In this document: positions 26,513-34,453 of the stretch, piece after piece
Layout of the letters: the number at the start of each line of letters is the position of its first letter
Numbering within the stretch: the first letter of the stretch is position 1
Assembly: GCA_016208305.1 (NCBI GenBank)
Contig: JACQYI010000054.1
Coordinates: 186,001 to 250,000, forward strand
Length of the DNA: 64,000 nt
Direction: 5' to 3'
DNA from: Oscillatoriophycideae cyanobacterium NC_groundwater_1537_Pr4_S-0.65um_50_18
GTDB taxonomy: Bacteria; Cyanobacteriota; Cyanobacteriia; Elainellales; Elainellaceae
Notes under the pieces: model-generated
The model's input: the letters and a program-made list of their open reading frames with translations, nothing else
What the model was told of the DNA's origin: nothing
The model's database searches: none
Position numbers and translations under genes: made by a program

Positions 26513-27244
26513 ATGAACGACACCGACCTAATTATTCTGGTGATTTTCCTTATCTGCGTAACCTATGTGGTTCGGCGGGCGATCGAAGATCTGGACGATC
26601 AAACCAAGATCGACTTTGACAAGAAAGATCTAGAAACCCAGCTGGATGACTTGACCCTGGCAGAAGTCAAGCTCAAGGATATTGTCGAAGTCAGCTTTAA
26701 GTTTGAGGATCGCTACAAGCATTCCGACCAACCCAAAATGTTGGGCATCACGATCAAAAATAAATCCAAAGACGTCCAGATCTATCCTGACTGGGACAAA
26801 AGTACCCTGACTGACTTCGGTACTCCTTCTCGTCGCGTCATTCGCCTCAACGCCGATAAGCAGATCACCAGCACCTCTCGACCGATTGGCGCTCAGTTTG
26901 CTAGCCCTATCACGCCTGGCACCAGCTTTAGCGCTCAGATCACAGCCGAAGACGTCATGAAGCCCAATCTAGATAAGAATGTGCTTGAGCCTAGCAGCCC
27001 CGTTGTGGATCTAACAGAGTTAGAAAAAAAAGCGAAAGATAAGAAAGCCACAAAAGAAATCAAAGACCTCAACAGCAATTTCAAAGCCCGCAAAGTCCCT
27101 CTCGACTTTTCAATGCGCTTGATGCTGCGCATGAGCCTACTAGAGGAACGGGGTGGCAAAGACTACCAATACCAGCTCTGGTGCAAATTCAAAGTGATCA
27201 ATATGCCTTGGTGGGATCATATTCCCTGGAATCCCAAGAAATAG
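26513..27244 (+). CDS. Membrane-anchored hypothetical protein
   Basis: A 243-residue protein with one N-terminal transmembrane segment (LIILVIFLICVTYVV, about residues 5-20) followed by a charged soluble domain. The soluble part contains beta-strand-rich sequence and a Lys-rich stretch (about 165-195, LEKKAKDKKATKEIKDL). I do not recognise a characterised family. It precedes the RNase P RNA gene by about 110 bp in the same direction. No catalytic motif is visible. Confidence 0.7.
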   Translation: MNDTDLIILVIFLICVTYVVRRAIEDLDDQTKIDFDKKDLETQLDDLTLAEVKLKDIVEVSFKFEDRYKHSDQPKMLGITIKNKSKDVQIYPDWDKSTLTDFGTPSRRVIRLNADKQITSTSRPIGAQFASPITPGTSFSAQITAEDVMKPNLDKNVLEPSSPVVDLTELEKKAKDKKATKEIKDLNSNFKARKVPLDFSMRLMLRMSLLEERGGKDYQYQLWCKFKVINMPWWDHIPWNPKK

Positions 27245-27357
27245 GGTGATGGTTTGGGGAGCCAAACCTGCCCACAGGTTTCCAGAAGCTCTGGAAGATA
27301 CAGAAGAGTTTGAGATCTACTGAGTTTTATTCCGCAACCCACTAAACTAGAACAAAG

Positions 27358-27806
27358 GGAAGAGGAGGCGCAGGCGGTTGCGAATTGCCAAGGAACCCCC
27401 GTTAAAAGGAAACCTGAAGCAGTTTGAGGAAAGTCCGGGCTTCCGAAAGGCCAAACTTGCTGGGTAACGCCCAGTGCGAGCGATCGTGAGGATAGTGCCA
27501 CAGAAACATACCGCCGATGGAGCTAGGCTGCTATTCATGTAGCGGCTGTGGCTATCAGGTAAGGGTGCAAGGGTGCGGTAAGAGCGCACCAGCAGCGTCG
27601 AGAGGCGCTGGCTCGGTAAACCCCGGTTGGAAGCAAGGTTGAAGGAGCGATCGGTTGGTCTTTTTCCGGCTCCGAGTAGAGGAGGAGAAATCCTGCTTCT
27701 GCGAAATCCGCTAGAGGTGTCTGGTGACAGGCATCCCAGATAGATAACTGCCTTTTGGGTGGCTCTGCCATTCAGATAACAGAACCCGGCTTATGTCCGC
27801 CTCTTC
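27358..27806 (+). ncRNA. rnpB: RNase P RNA
   Basis: Catalytic RNA of ribonuclease P, which matures tRNA 5' ends. Universally conserved segments are visible in order: GAGGAAAGTCCGGGCT at about 27425 (CR I), ACAGAAACATACCGCC at about 27500 (CR II/III region), GGTAAACCCCGG at about 27616, and CAGAACCCGGCTTATGTCC near the 3' end (CR V). AAGAGG at 27360-27365 pairs with CCTCTT at 27800-27805 to form helix P1, which sets the ends to within a few bases. About 449 nt is a normal size for a cyanobacterial type A RNA. A MITE-like hairpin lies 30 bp downstream and may help end the transcript. Confidence 0.95.
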
Positions 27807-27836
27807 CCGCCCTATTTCAGACGCTTTTGGATTTGT

Positions 27837-27902
27837 GGGCGTTGCTGATTTTAGGGATGAATGATTTCCCACGCAAAATTCATCCCCCGATTAAGCAATG
27901 CC
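27837..27902. repeat. MITE-like hairpin repeat, copy 3
   Basis: Begins GGGCGTTGCTGATTTTAGGG and ends GATTAAGCAATGCC. Arms GGGATGAATGATTT and AAATTCATCCC pair around CCCACGC. It shares its first 20 bases almost exactly with copy 4. Confidence 0.75.
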
Positions 27903-27951
27903 GTTCTGTGATTTCGAATTGTAAAACCCTTCACTTAGTTTCAACTGCCCA

Positions 27952-28740
27952 GTGAACCTCTCTGATCCGCGTCGTGAAAAACAGTTGCGCCAGTTCGCTC
28001 AAAAATTAGGGCTATCTGAGCAAGTTCCAATTAAGTGGAACCTGATGGATCAGGCGCTCACCCACCCTACGGCTGCGGCTGCGGCCAACTATGAGCGCCT
28101 AGAGTTTGTGGGAGACGCAGTTGTCAAGTTAGCTGCTGCTGCCTTTTTGTTTGAAACCTATCCTGCCGCCGCCGAAGGCGAACTGGCCGCTATTCGCAGC
28201 ATTTTGGTGAGCGATCGCCTTCTAGCTCAAATTGCCGACCAGTATGGGTGCGATCGCTATCTGTTGATGTCTAATAGCGCCCTTGCCGATAAGGTAGGGC
28301 AAGAATCGCGCTTGGCGGCGGCTTTTGAGGCCATTCTTGCAGCTCTTTATCTCAGCACCGCAGATCTCAGCCTGATTCGTCCCTGGCTGGATGCCCATTT
28401 TCAACAGTTTTCAGAGACGATCCGCCGTGATCCGACCTTGCAAAACTACAAAGGCGCGTTGCAAATCTGGACGCAAAACTACGGGCAGGCGCTGCCAGAG
28501 TATCGCGTCACTGAAGTAGGGCAAACCTATGGCGACAAAGAGCGTTTTCTGGCTGAAGTTTGGTTCCAGGGCAAGCTTTGGGGGCAAGGCAAAGGTCAAT
28601 CTAAAAAGGCCGCGGAGCAAGCTGCCGCTCAGGTTGCATTTCTAGCGCTTCAGAAAGAATTGCCAGCCGATCAGAGCGATCGCCCTGCAAATTTCAGCAA
28701 TTTTTCGGAAACACAACCTCAAACATCTAGGGAACTCTAA
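27952..28740 (+). CDS. rnc: Ribonuclease III
   Basis: Double-strand-specific endoribonuclease that processes rRNA precursors and other structured RNAs. The catalytic signature NYERLEFVGDAVV (residues 46-58, with E51 and D55) and the second acidic site in AAFEAILAALYL are present, with a C-terminal double-stranded RNA-binding domain (about 155-235, KGALQIWTQNYG to KKAAEQAAAQVAF). Translation starts at a GTG. It lies just after rnpB, so two RNA-processing genes are neighbours. The 262 residues include a C-terminal tail of about 25 residues past the RNA-binding domain. Some cyanobacteria have additional RNase III or mini-III genes. Confidence 0.93.
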   Translation: MNLSDPRREKQLRQFAQKLGLSEQVPIKWNLMDQALTHPTAAAAANYERLEFVGDAVVKLAAAAFLFETYPAAAEGELAAIRSILVSDRLLAQIADQYGCDRYLLMSNSALADKVGQESRLAAAFEAILAALYLSTADLSLIRPWLDAHFQQFSETIRRDPTLQNYKGALQIWTQNYGQALPEYRVTEVGQTYGDKERFLAEVWFQGKLWGQGKGQSKKAAEQAAAQVAFLALQKELPADQSDRPANFSNFSETQPQTSREL

Positions 28741-28767
28741 AGCTACACTCCTCTCCCTGTCTTTGCA

Positions 28768-28831
28768 GGCGTTGCTGATTTTAGGGATAAATTTTTTCAG
28801 AAAGTAATTTATCTCCCGTTTAAGTAACGCC
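28768..28831. repeat. MITE-like hairpin repeat, copy 4
   Basis: Begins GGCGTTGCTGATTTTAGGG and ends GTTTAAGTAACGCC, with arms GGGATAAATT and AATTTATCTCCC. It lies 27 bp after rnc and could serve as its transcription end. Confidence 0.75.
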
Positions 28832-28868
28832 TCTTTGCCCCAGGGGAAACAGGCATAGAGAACAACAT

Positions 28869-30005
28869 ATGGTTTTCACTCCACCCTTGCCTCTGGCTCT
28901 AACTTCGCCAGATTTAGGCTATTCAGGCGCTTTTAGCACCGCAACGTCTCAGGAAAGCGTCACCTCAAAACCTGTCGATATCGCTATCTTAGGCGTTGGG
29001 CGTTGGGGTAGCCATCTGCTGCGAAATTTTGCCCACCATCCTCAAGCTAATGTCGTCGCGGTCGTTGATCCCTGTGCTGAGCGATTGCGGGTAGCTGCGT
29101 CAGAGTATCCGCGTGATCAGGTTCTGTTCACCCAAGACTGGGCTGAGGCCATGCAGCTACCGGGCTTAGGAGGGGTGGCGATCGCTACTCCAGCCGCCAC
29201 CCACTATGATTTGATTCGAGCTGCACTGCGACAAGGGCTGCATGTAATGGCTGAAAAGCCTCTCACCCTGAACGTGGCCGAAGCTTTAGAACTGTGTCAT
29301 CTGGCGACTCAGCAGCAAAGGCAGCTTGTGGTTGACCATACCTATCTTTTTCATCCAGCAGTCAGGCGCGGCAAGGCCGTTATCTCTAGGGCAGGCACCC
29401 TGCGCTACGGCTATGCCACCCGCACCCACTTAGGCCCTGTACGGAATGATGTAGACGCCCTGTGGGATCTGGCGGTTCATGACATTGCTATTTTTAACCA
29501 TTGGTTAGACGAAGTTCCTCTCCAAGTGCAGGCACAGGGCAAGGTTTGGTTGCAAACCCGGACAGATGCCCCGCTAGCGAACAGATTGTCCGATCTGGTT
29601 TGGGTGAAACTGCTCTACCCTAGCGGGTTTCAAGCCTCCATTCACCTTTGTTGGTCAAACCCTGACAAGCAGCGTCGGCTCTGTGTCGTGGGGAGTGAAG
29701 GCACTCTCGTATTTGATGAGTTGCTCCCTGAAGCCCCTCTGACTCTGCTGCAAGGCAAGCTGGCACAAAGTCAGCAGCACTTTTCACCGATCGATCAGCA
29801 GCGGCATGTCTTCAGCCTGGATCATGCAGAGCCGCTCGCTCAACTGTGCGATCATTTCCTCAAGTGCGTCCAACTCAATCAGCCTTCAACCATTTCATCG
29901 GGCTGGCTAGGCGCAGAATTGGTACAAATTTTATCGGCGCTGACCCACTCACTTCATCAGGATGGACAGCCCATCAATTTAGATCTTCAGGAAGCTCGGT
30001 ATTAG
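28869..30005 (+). CDS. Gfo/Idh/MocA-family oxidoreductase
   Basis: A 378-residue NAD(P)-dependent oxidoreductase. An N-terminal Rossmann fold (about 38-150) with AILGVGRWGSHLLRNF is followed by the AEKPLTLN motif, whose lysine is catalytic in the family, and a C-terminal alpha/beta domain with DLAVHDIAIFNHWL. The substrate is probably a sugar or sugar nucleotide, as for UDP-N-acetylglucosamine dehydrogenase relatives, but it cannot be fixed from sequence. The first 37 residues lack a fold signature and a later start is possible. A dispersed GGTTGGGTT palindrome follows. Confidence 0.85.
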   Translation: MVFTPPLPLALTSPDLGYSGAFSTATSQESVTSKPVDIAILGVGRWGSHLLRNFAHHPQANVVAVVDPCAERLRVAASEYPRDQVLFTQDWAEAMQLPGLGGVAIATPAATHYDLIRAALRQGLHVMAEKPLTLNVAEALELCHLATQQQRQLVVDHTYLFHPAVRRGKAVISRAGTLRYGYATRTHLGPVRNDVDALWDLAVHDIAIFNHWLDEVPLQVQAQGKVWLQTRTDAPLANRLSDLVWVKLLYPSGFQASIHLCWSNPDKQRRLCVVGSEGTLVFDELLPEAPLTLLQGKLAQSQQHFSPIDQQRHVFSLDHAEPLAQLCDHFLKCVQLNQPSTISSGWLGAELVQILSALTHSLHQDGQPINLDLQEARY

Positions 30006-30045
30006 CTCTCTCGCATGAATACTTTTTTGAGGGATTAAATAACCT

Positions 30046-30139
30046 GTGTAGGTTGGGTTGAGCTTTGCAAAACCCAACGCCTGAGACAGTTGGGTTACCC
30101 TGCGGGAAGTAAGCTACGTGCCTCAGCCCAACCCACAAA
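30046..30139. repeat. Dispersed GTAGGTTGGGTT palindromic repeat
   Basis: GTGTAGGTTGGGTTGAGC on the left is matched by inverted CCCAACCCACA on the right, with internal AACCCAACG and TTGGGTTACC. This type of GTTGGGTT palindrome is a familiar interspersed repeat in cyanobacterial intergenic DNA. It lies between two convergent genes. Confidence 0.7.
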
Positions 30140-30167
30140 AGTCTAAGGCTTTTTTACTAAGGCTTTT

Positions 30168-32159
30168 TCACTGAGACTTACTGTTAATTGCGGCTTCCTT
30201 GACCGCATCCTGTGCGGCTTCTGTCGCAATACTCTCAATAATGGGAATTGCAATTTTGACCGTGGTGCCATGCCCTAAGCCTTCGCTGTGGAGCGTAATG
30301 TGCCCCCCCATCATTTCTACCAAATTCCGCGAGATTGCCAGCCCAAGACCTGTGCCCTCAAACTTGCGGGTCGTGGTACCATCCACCATGACAAACGGAC
30401 GGAAAAGCTTGTGCTGCTGACCCGGATCGATACCAATGCCCGTATCGCGTACCGCAATAATCACCCAAAGCTTTGTATCTAGATCTTCGTCATCGTCATA
30501 GTGATGCCCGTTGTTGCTTGCATAATCCGATCGCGCATCCGAAATTTGCTCAATTTGTACCTCAATCGTAATGCCGCCCTGATCGGTAAACTTAATGGCG
30601 TTATAGATGACATTGAGGAGCACTTGTTTGAGTCGGGCTGGATCGGCTCGGATCATCAACGGCGCGGGTAGAGGCGTGACAGAGAGCTGCAACCCTTTCT
30701 GCTGAATCTGCACGGCTTCTAGATCGACCGTTTCTTTGAGGATGTTGCGAAGATCCACGGTTTCGATCGCCAGCAGCAATTCTTCTTTCTCGATGCGTTG
30801 AATATCCAGCAAATCACCAATGATCTTGAGCAGATGGATAGCCGCCTTATCTGCCTGACCCAGAAAATCGTTTTCCTCTTCTTTGCTATCGCAGAATCCG
30901 TCCTTCACCAGACGAATACAGCCGATGATGGCATTGAGGGGCGTGCGCAACTCATGGGAAGTATTCGCTAAAAACTCACTCTTCAACTGGTTGGCTGCTT
31001 CTGCCTCTTGCCATGCCGACTCTAACTCTTTAGCGCGCTCTTCCAGCCGTCCCACCATGTTATCTAGCACTTCTGCTAAGCGATTTAGCTCACGGATGCG
31101 AAAATTTCTGGGCGCACGCTCTAGAGAATTGCGTTTGTGAATCTGCTGAGCATATTTGCTCAACTGTTCAATGGGTAAGGCCAAATCTCGCGCCATATAT
31201 AGCATGGCTAACAGGTGAGCCGCCAACAAGCCAGCCGTCAAAATCAGCAGAATTTGCGTGATTTTTTCCAGCCCTTCCAAAGCACTCTCTAACTTTGTGA
31301 CGGCCAAAACCGTCCAGGTTTGGTTTTCATTGATTGTGATGGGAATGCTTAACGGACTGAAACCTGCAATCCATTCAGTTTGGTCGGGGGTTAACCCAAA
31401 AAGGTGACGGGAGCCTGTATCACCCCGCTGCACATTGGAGAGAATGTCCTGAAACCGATCCTGGTCTGCCTCTCTGGAAATATTTAGCCCTACCCGATTG
31501 GCTAAGGGATGAGCCAATAGCGCCCCGTCGCCCGCAATTACTACGGTATAGCCTTGCAGCAGAGCAATGCTTTCAGGCTGTTTCAAAACCGTTTGAGCCG
31601 TCAAACTGTAGACGAGCTGACCCGTTGTGTTGTAGATAGGGGTGCTCATCAACAAATTGAGCTGACTTTGAAAATTAGTTTGGGCAGGCGAATTTAGCCG
31701 ATTTAGGGTCAAGGTATGAACCCGCAAACGGTTGGCATCTGAGAGATTTCTGCGTTTTGCCCAGGTGGTGGTATCAACGGGGTCTAAAACCCGATTGCCG
31801 CAGGTCGAAGCGACAATGCGGTTGGCTTGCAGATTGCGAAGCTGTAGGCATTGAACATCTGTGGGCAACTGAGGCTTAAGCTGGTTAAGAAAAATTCCGG
31901 CAGAGACGGGAGAGCCATATTGCAAGGCGGAGGTTTCGCTGGCGATCGCCAAACTGGTCTGCAAGTCTTGCAGGGCAGTGCGAATGGTGTCTGCTTTGCG
32001 AACAGCGCTTTGTTCTAAATTGAGTCGAGCCGTGTCTAGCAGACTAGATCTTGCTCTACGGAACGTTACCGCCATCCCCAAAAACAAGATCGGGATGCTG
32101 AGCAGCAAAATTCGTAGAAGCAAGATGCGGCGAAAGGAGGATTGACCTAGCATTGCCAT
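30168..32159 (-). CDS. Sensor histidine kinase with extracytoplasmic sensor
   Basis: A 663-residue kinase. It has a membrane helix at about 11-30, a long extracytoplasmic region (about 32-300, probably a Cache-type domain, with GLNISREADQDRFQD and TGSRHLFGL), a second helix (ILLILTAGLLAAHLLAMLYM), a HAMP linker and a short coiled coil. HisKA follows with the phosphoacceptor in NTSHELRTPLNAIIG, then HATPase_c with NAIKFTD, DTGIGI and GTGLGLAISRNL. No receiver domain is attached and no response regulator adjoins it, so its partner is elsewhere. The ligand is unknown. Confidence 0.93.
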   Translation of the reverse strand: MAMLGQSSFRRILLLRILLLSIPILFLGMAVTFRRARSSLLDTARLNLEQSAVRKADTIRTALQDLQTSLAIASETSALQYGSPVSAGIFLNQLKPQLPTDVQCLQLRNLQANRIVASTCGNRVLDPVDTTTWAKRRNLSDANRLRVHTLTLNRLNSPAQTNFQSQLNLLMSTPIYNTTGQLVYSLTAQTVLKQPESIALLQGYTVVIAGDGALLAHPLANRVGLNISREADQDRFQDILSNVQRGDTGSRHLFGLTPDQTEWIAGFSPLSIPITINENQTWTVLAVTKLESALEGLEKITQILLILTAGLLAAHLLAMLYMARDLALPIEQLSKYAQQIHKRNSLERAPRNFRIRELNRLAEVLDNMVGRLEERAKELESAWQEAEAANQLKSEFLANTSHELRTPLNAIIGCIRLVKDGFCDSKEEENDFLGQADKAAIHLLKIIGDLLDIQRIEKEELLLAIETVDLRNILKETVDLEAVQIQQKGLQLSVTPLPAPLMIRADPARLKQVLLNVIYNAIKFTDQGGITIEVQIEQISDARSDYASNNGHHYDDDEDLDTKLWVIIAVRDTGIGIDPGQQHKLFRPFVMVDGTTTRKFEGTGLGLAISRNLVEMMGGHITLHSEGLGHGTTVKIAIPIIESIATEAAQDAVKEAAINSKSQ

Positions 32160-32336
32160 AACAGTTTCTTGACTTGGGGCAGCAAACCCTGCACAGAAAT
32201 AAACCCCCCTCTAAAGATACTATTCAGATTACTCTGGATAGACCCGGCATGTCTTTATAAACATCCGTCTCTCTGTAAAGAGACGCTAAACCTTGACTGA
32301 TTTTCAAACTCTTTGCGGGTTTCTTGCGTGGAAAGG

Positions 32337-33044
32337 ATGACAGAAAACGATCGGGCAGTAGGCATCATGGTGCTGGCAATGAGCGTGGATGGCAAAATCG
32401 CTGATCAGAAGCGATCGCCCGCTCGATTTGGCTCGGCAGCAGATCAGTTGCATTTGGAGACGCAAATAGCTCAAGCAGACGGGGTGTTATTTGGTGCAGG
32501 AACGTTACAGGCTTATGGCACCACACTGAGAATAACGCAACCTGACCTTCTGAAACAGCGTCAGCAGCAAGGTAAACCGCTTCAACCCATTCATATAGTC
32601 TGTTCTGGGTCTGGTAGGCTCAATCCGGACTATCGGTTTTTTCAGCAGGCTGTGCCTCGATGGCTTCTAACCAGCGCCGAGGGTGCCCAGGGCTGGGGGC
32701 TTCCCCAGTTTGACCGGGTGCTTAATAACCTGACCGATGAATCAGACTGGCAGCAGATTTTTCGACAGCTTGCCGCTTTGGGGTTAAAAAAAATTGCCGT
32801 GACGGGCGGTGGTCAGCTTGTGGCTTCGCTTTTGGCAGCCGAGGTGATTGACGAAATTTGGCTAACAGTTTGCCCGCTAATTCTAGGCGGCACCCAGGCT
32901 CCTACCCCTGTAGAAGGAGATGGTTTTCTGGCTCACCTCGCCCCTCGGCTAGAGCTGCGCTCAGCTCAAGTTTTAGGCTCAGAAGTTTTCCTGCATTATG
33001 GCTGCATTCAAGACCCCAAAGATCGCCAATTAACTAACCTGTAA
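32337..33044 (+). CDS. RibD C-terminal-domain reductase
   Basis: A protein of about 235 residues consisting only of the dihydrofolate-reductase-like RibD_C domain, which in riboflavin synthesis reduces 5-amino-6-(5-phosphoribosylamino)uracil. MVLAMSVDGKIADQKRSP near the N terminus and VTGGGQLVASLL plus VCPLILGGTQAPT near the C terminus match the NADPH-binding fold. There is no deaminase domain. The frame is open to a TTG at 32313, with in-frame GTG (32328) and ATG (32337) candidates. I chose the ATG, though GAAAGG abuts it. It may be a stand-alone riboflavin enzyme or an unrelated reductase. Confidence 0.82.
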   Translation: MTENDRAVGIMVLAMSVDGKIADQKRSPARFGSAADQLHLETQIAQADGVLFGAGTLQAYGTTLRITQPDLLKQRQQQGKPLQPIHIVCSGSGRLNPDYRFFQQAVPRWLLTSAEGAQGWGLPQFDRVLNNLTDESDWQQIFRQLAALGLKKIAVTGGGQLVASLLAAEVIDEIWLTVCPLILGGTQAPTPVEGDGFLAHLAPRLELRSAQVLGSEVFLHYGCIQDPKDRQLTNL

Positions 33045-33045
33045 T

Positions 33046-33089
33046 AGTTTTTTGGAAGTGGTGCACTCCGTGTGGCACTTCCAAAAACT
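33046..33089. terminator. Strong hairpin after the RibD-C gene
   Basis: AGTTTTTTGGAAGTG pairs with CACTTCCAAAAACT around a short loop that can itself pair (GTGCA / GTGGCAC). It begins 2 bp after the stop codon, which supports a transcription-termination role. Confidence 0.6.
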
Positions 33090-33277
33090 GTCGAGTTTTA
33101 TTTGAATCCTGATCCTTATTGTGGATAAATGAGCCTGAAAGAGGGGCAGAGTGCGCTTATTTTCAAGAAGCCCTTCGCTGAAAAGATTACTGACAGATAA
33201 ATAAAAATTAAACTAACTTAAAGAAAGGCGATCGCCCCCAATGATTAGCCTTTTGCCCTCCTCTCCCCCTGCTTCTC

Positions 33278-34453
33278 ATGGTTAAACCCCGCAAACCCAG
33301 CTATACCGTCACCTGGATTGAAAAAATTGCCGACGTATCGCAAGCCGAATGGGATGCTTTGGCGGTGCCGTTAAAAACACCTTTCTTGGAGTGGACTTGG
33401 TTGCACACGATGGAGGCTTCCGGCAGCGTTGGCGGTAAAACGGGATGGATGCCTTACCATTTGACCCTGTGGCGCGAAAATACGCTAATTGCCGCTGCCC
33501 CGCTCTACCTTAAAGGGCATAGCTACGGTGAGTTTGTTTTTGATCATCAGTGGGCAGAGCTAGCGCAGCGGCTGGGCATTCGCTATTACCCAAAATTGCT
33601 GGGCATGTCGCCTTTCACCCCTGCGGAAGGCTATCGGTTTTTAATTGCGCCCGATGAGGATGAAGACCAAGTCACGGCGATTATGGTAGAGGCGATCGAT
33701 CAGTTTTGCGTTCAGCACCGGATTTCGGGCTGCAATTTCCTCTACGCCGATCCTCAATGGCGAATCACCCTAGAGCGACATGGCTTTACCCCTTGGCTAC
33801 ACCACAGCTATGTCTGGAGCAACCAGGGGTTTCAGACGTTTGAAGACTATCTAGGAGCCTTTAATGCTAATCAGCGCCGCAACATTAAGCGAGAGCGCAA
33901 GGCGGTAGCAGAGGCGGGTTTACGCCTAGAACCCATGACAGGAGAACAGATTACGCCGACCTTGCTCTCTACCGTATATGATTTTTATAGCGATACCTGC
34001 GACAAGTTTGGTTGGTGGGGCAGCAAGTACCTCACCCGCGAATTTTTTACCCAGCTCTACCCTAACTATACCGATCGCGTCGTTCTCTTTGGGGTCTATC
34101 ACAAGTCCGATCCCGCTCCGATCGGCATGTCGTTTTGCCTGACCAAAGGCGACCAGCTTTATGGACGCTATTGGGGTTCATTTCAAGACTTTGAAAACCT
34201 ACATTTTGATACTTGCTACTATACGCCGATTGAATGGGCGATCGCTCATAATATCCAGTCCTTTGATCCAGGTGCAGGCGGCAAGCATAAAAAACGTCGG
34301 GGATTTCCGGCGACCCCCAACTATTCCCTCCACCGCTTCTACAATCCTCGCTTAACGCAAATTTTGGGAAGCTACATTGAGGAAATCAATGAAATGGAAC
34401 AAAAGCAGATAGAGGAAATGAACGAGGATTTGCCTTTTAAGAAGTCGAGTTAA
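33278..34453 (+). CDS. FemAB/GNAT-like acyltransferase (COG3146 type)
   Basis: A 391-residue protein of the peptidogalycan-biosynthesis / GNAT-like family (PF04339). The N-terminal lobe has VSQAEWDALAVPLKTPFLEW. The core has NQRRNIKRERKAV and FYSDTCDKFGWWGSKYLTREFF. The C-terminal lobe has FDPGAGGKHKKRRGF, a characteristic motif. Members are predicted to transfer an acyl or aminoacyl group, but no substrate is established. Its 3' end overlaps the convergent PEP-synthase-like gene by 17 bp, so transcripts of the two would be complementary there. Confidence 0.85.
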   Translation: MVKPRKPSYTVTWIEKIADVSQAEWDALAVPLKTPFLEWTWLHTMEASGSVGGKTGWMPYHLTLWRENTLIAAAPLYLKGHSYGEFVFDHQWAELAQRLGIRYYPKLLGMSPFTPAEGYRFLIAPDEDEDQVTAIMVEAIDQFCVQHRISGCNFLYADPQWRITLERHGFTPWLHHSYVWSNQGFQTFEDYLGAFNANQRRNIKRERKAVAEAGLRLEPMTGEQITPTLLSTVYDFYSDTCDKFGWWGSKYLTREFFTQLYPNYTDRVVLFGVYHKSDPAPIGMSFCLTKGDQLYGRYWGSFQDFENLHFDTCYYTPIEWAIAHNIQSFDPGAGGKHKKRRGFPATPNYSLHRFYNPRLTQILGSYIEEINEMEQKQIEEMNEDLPFKKSS

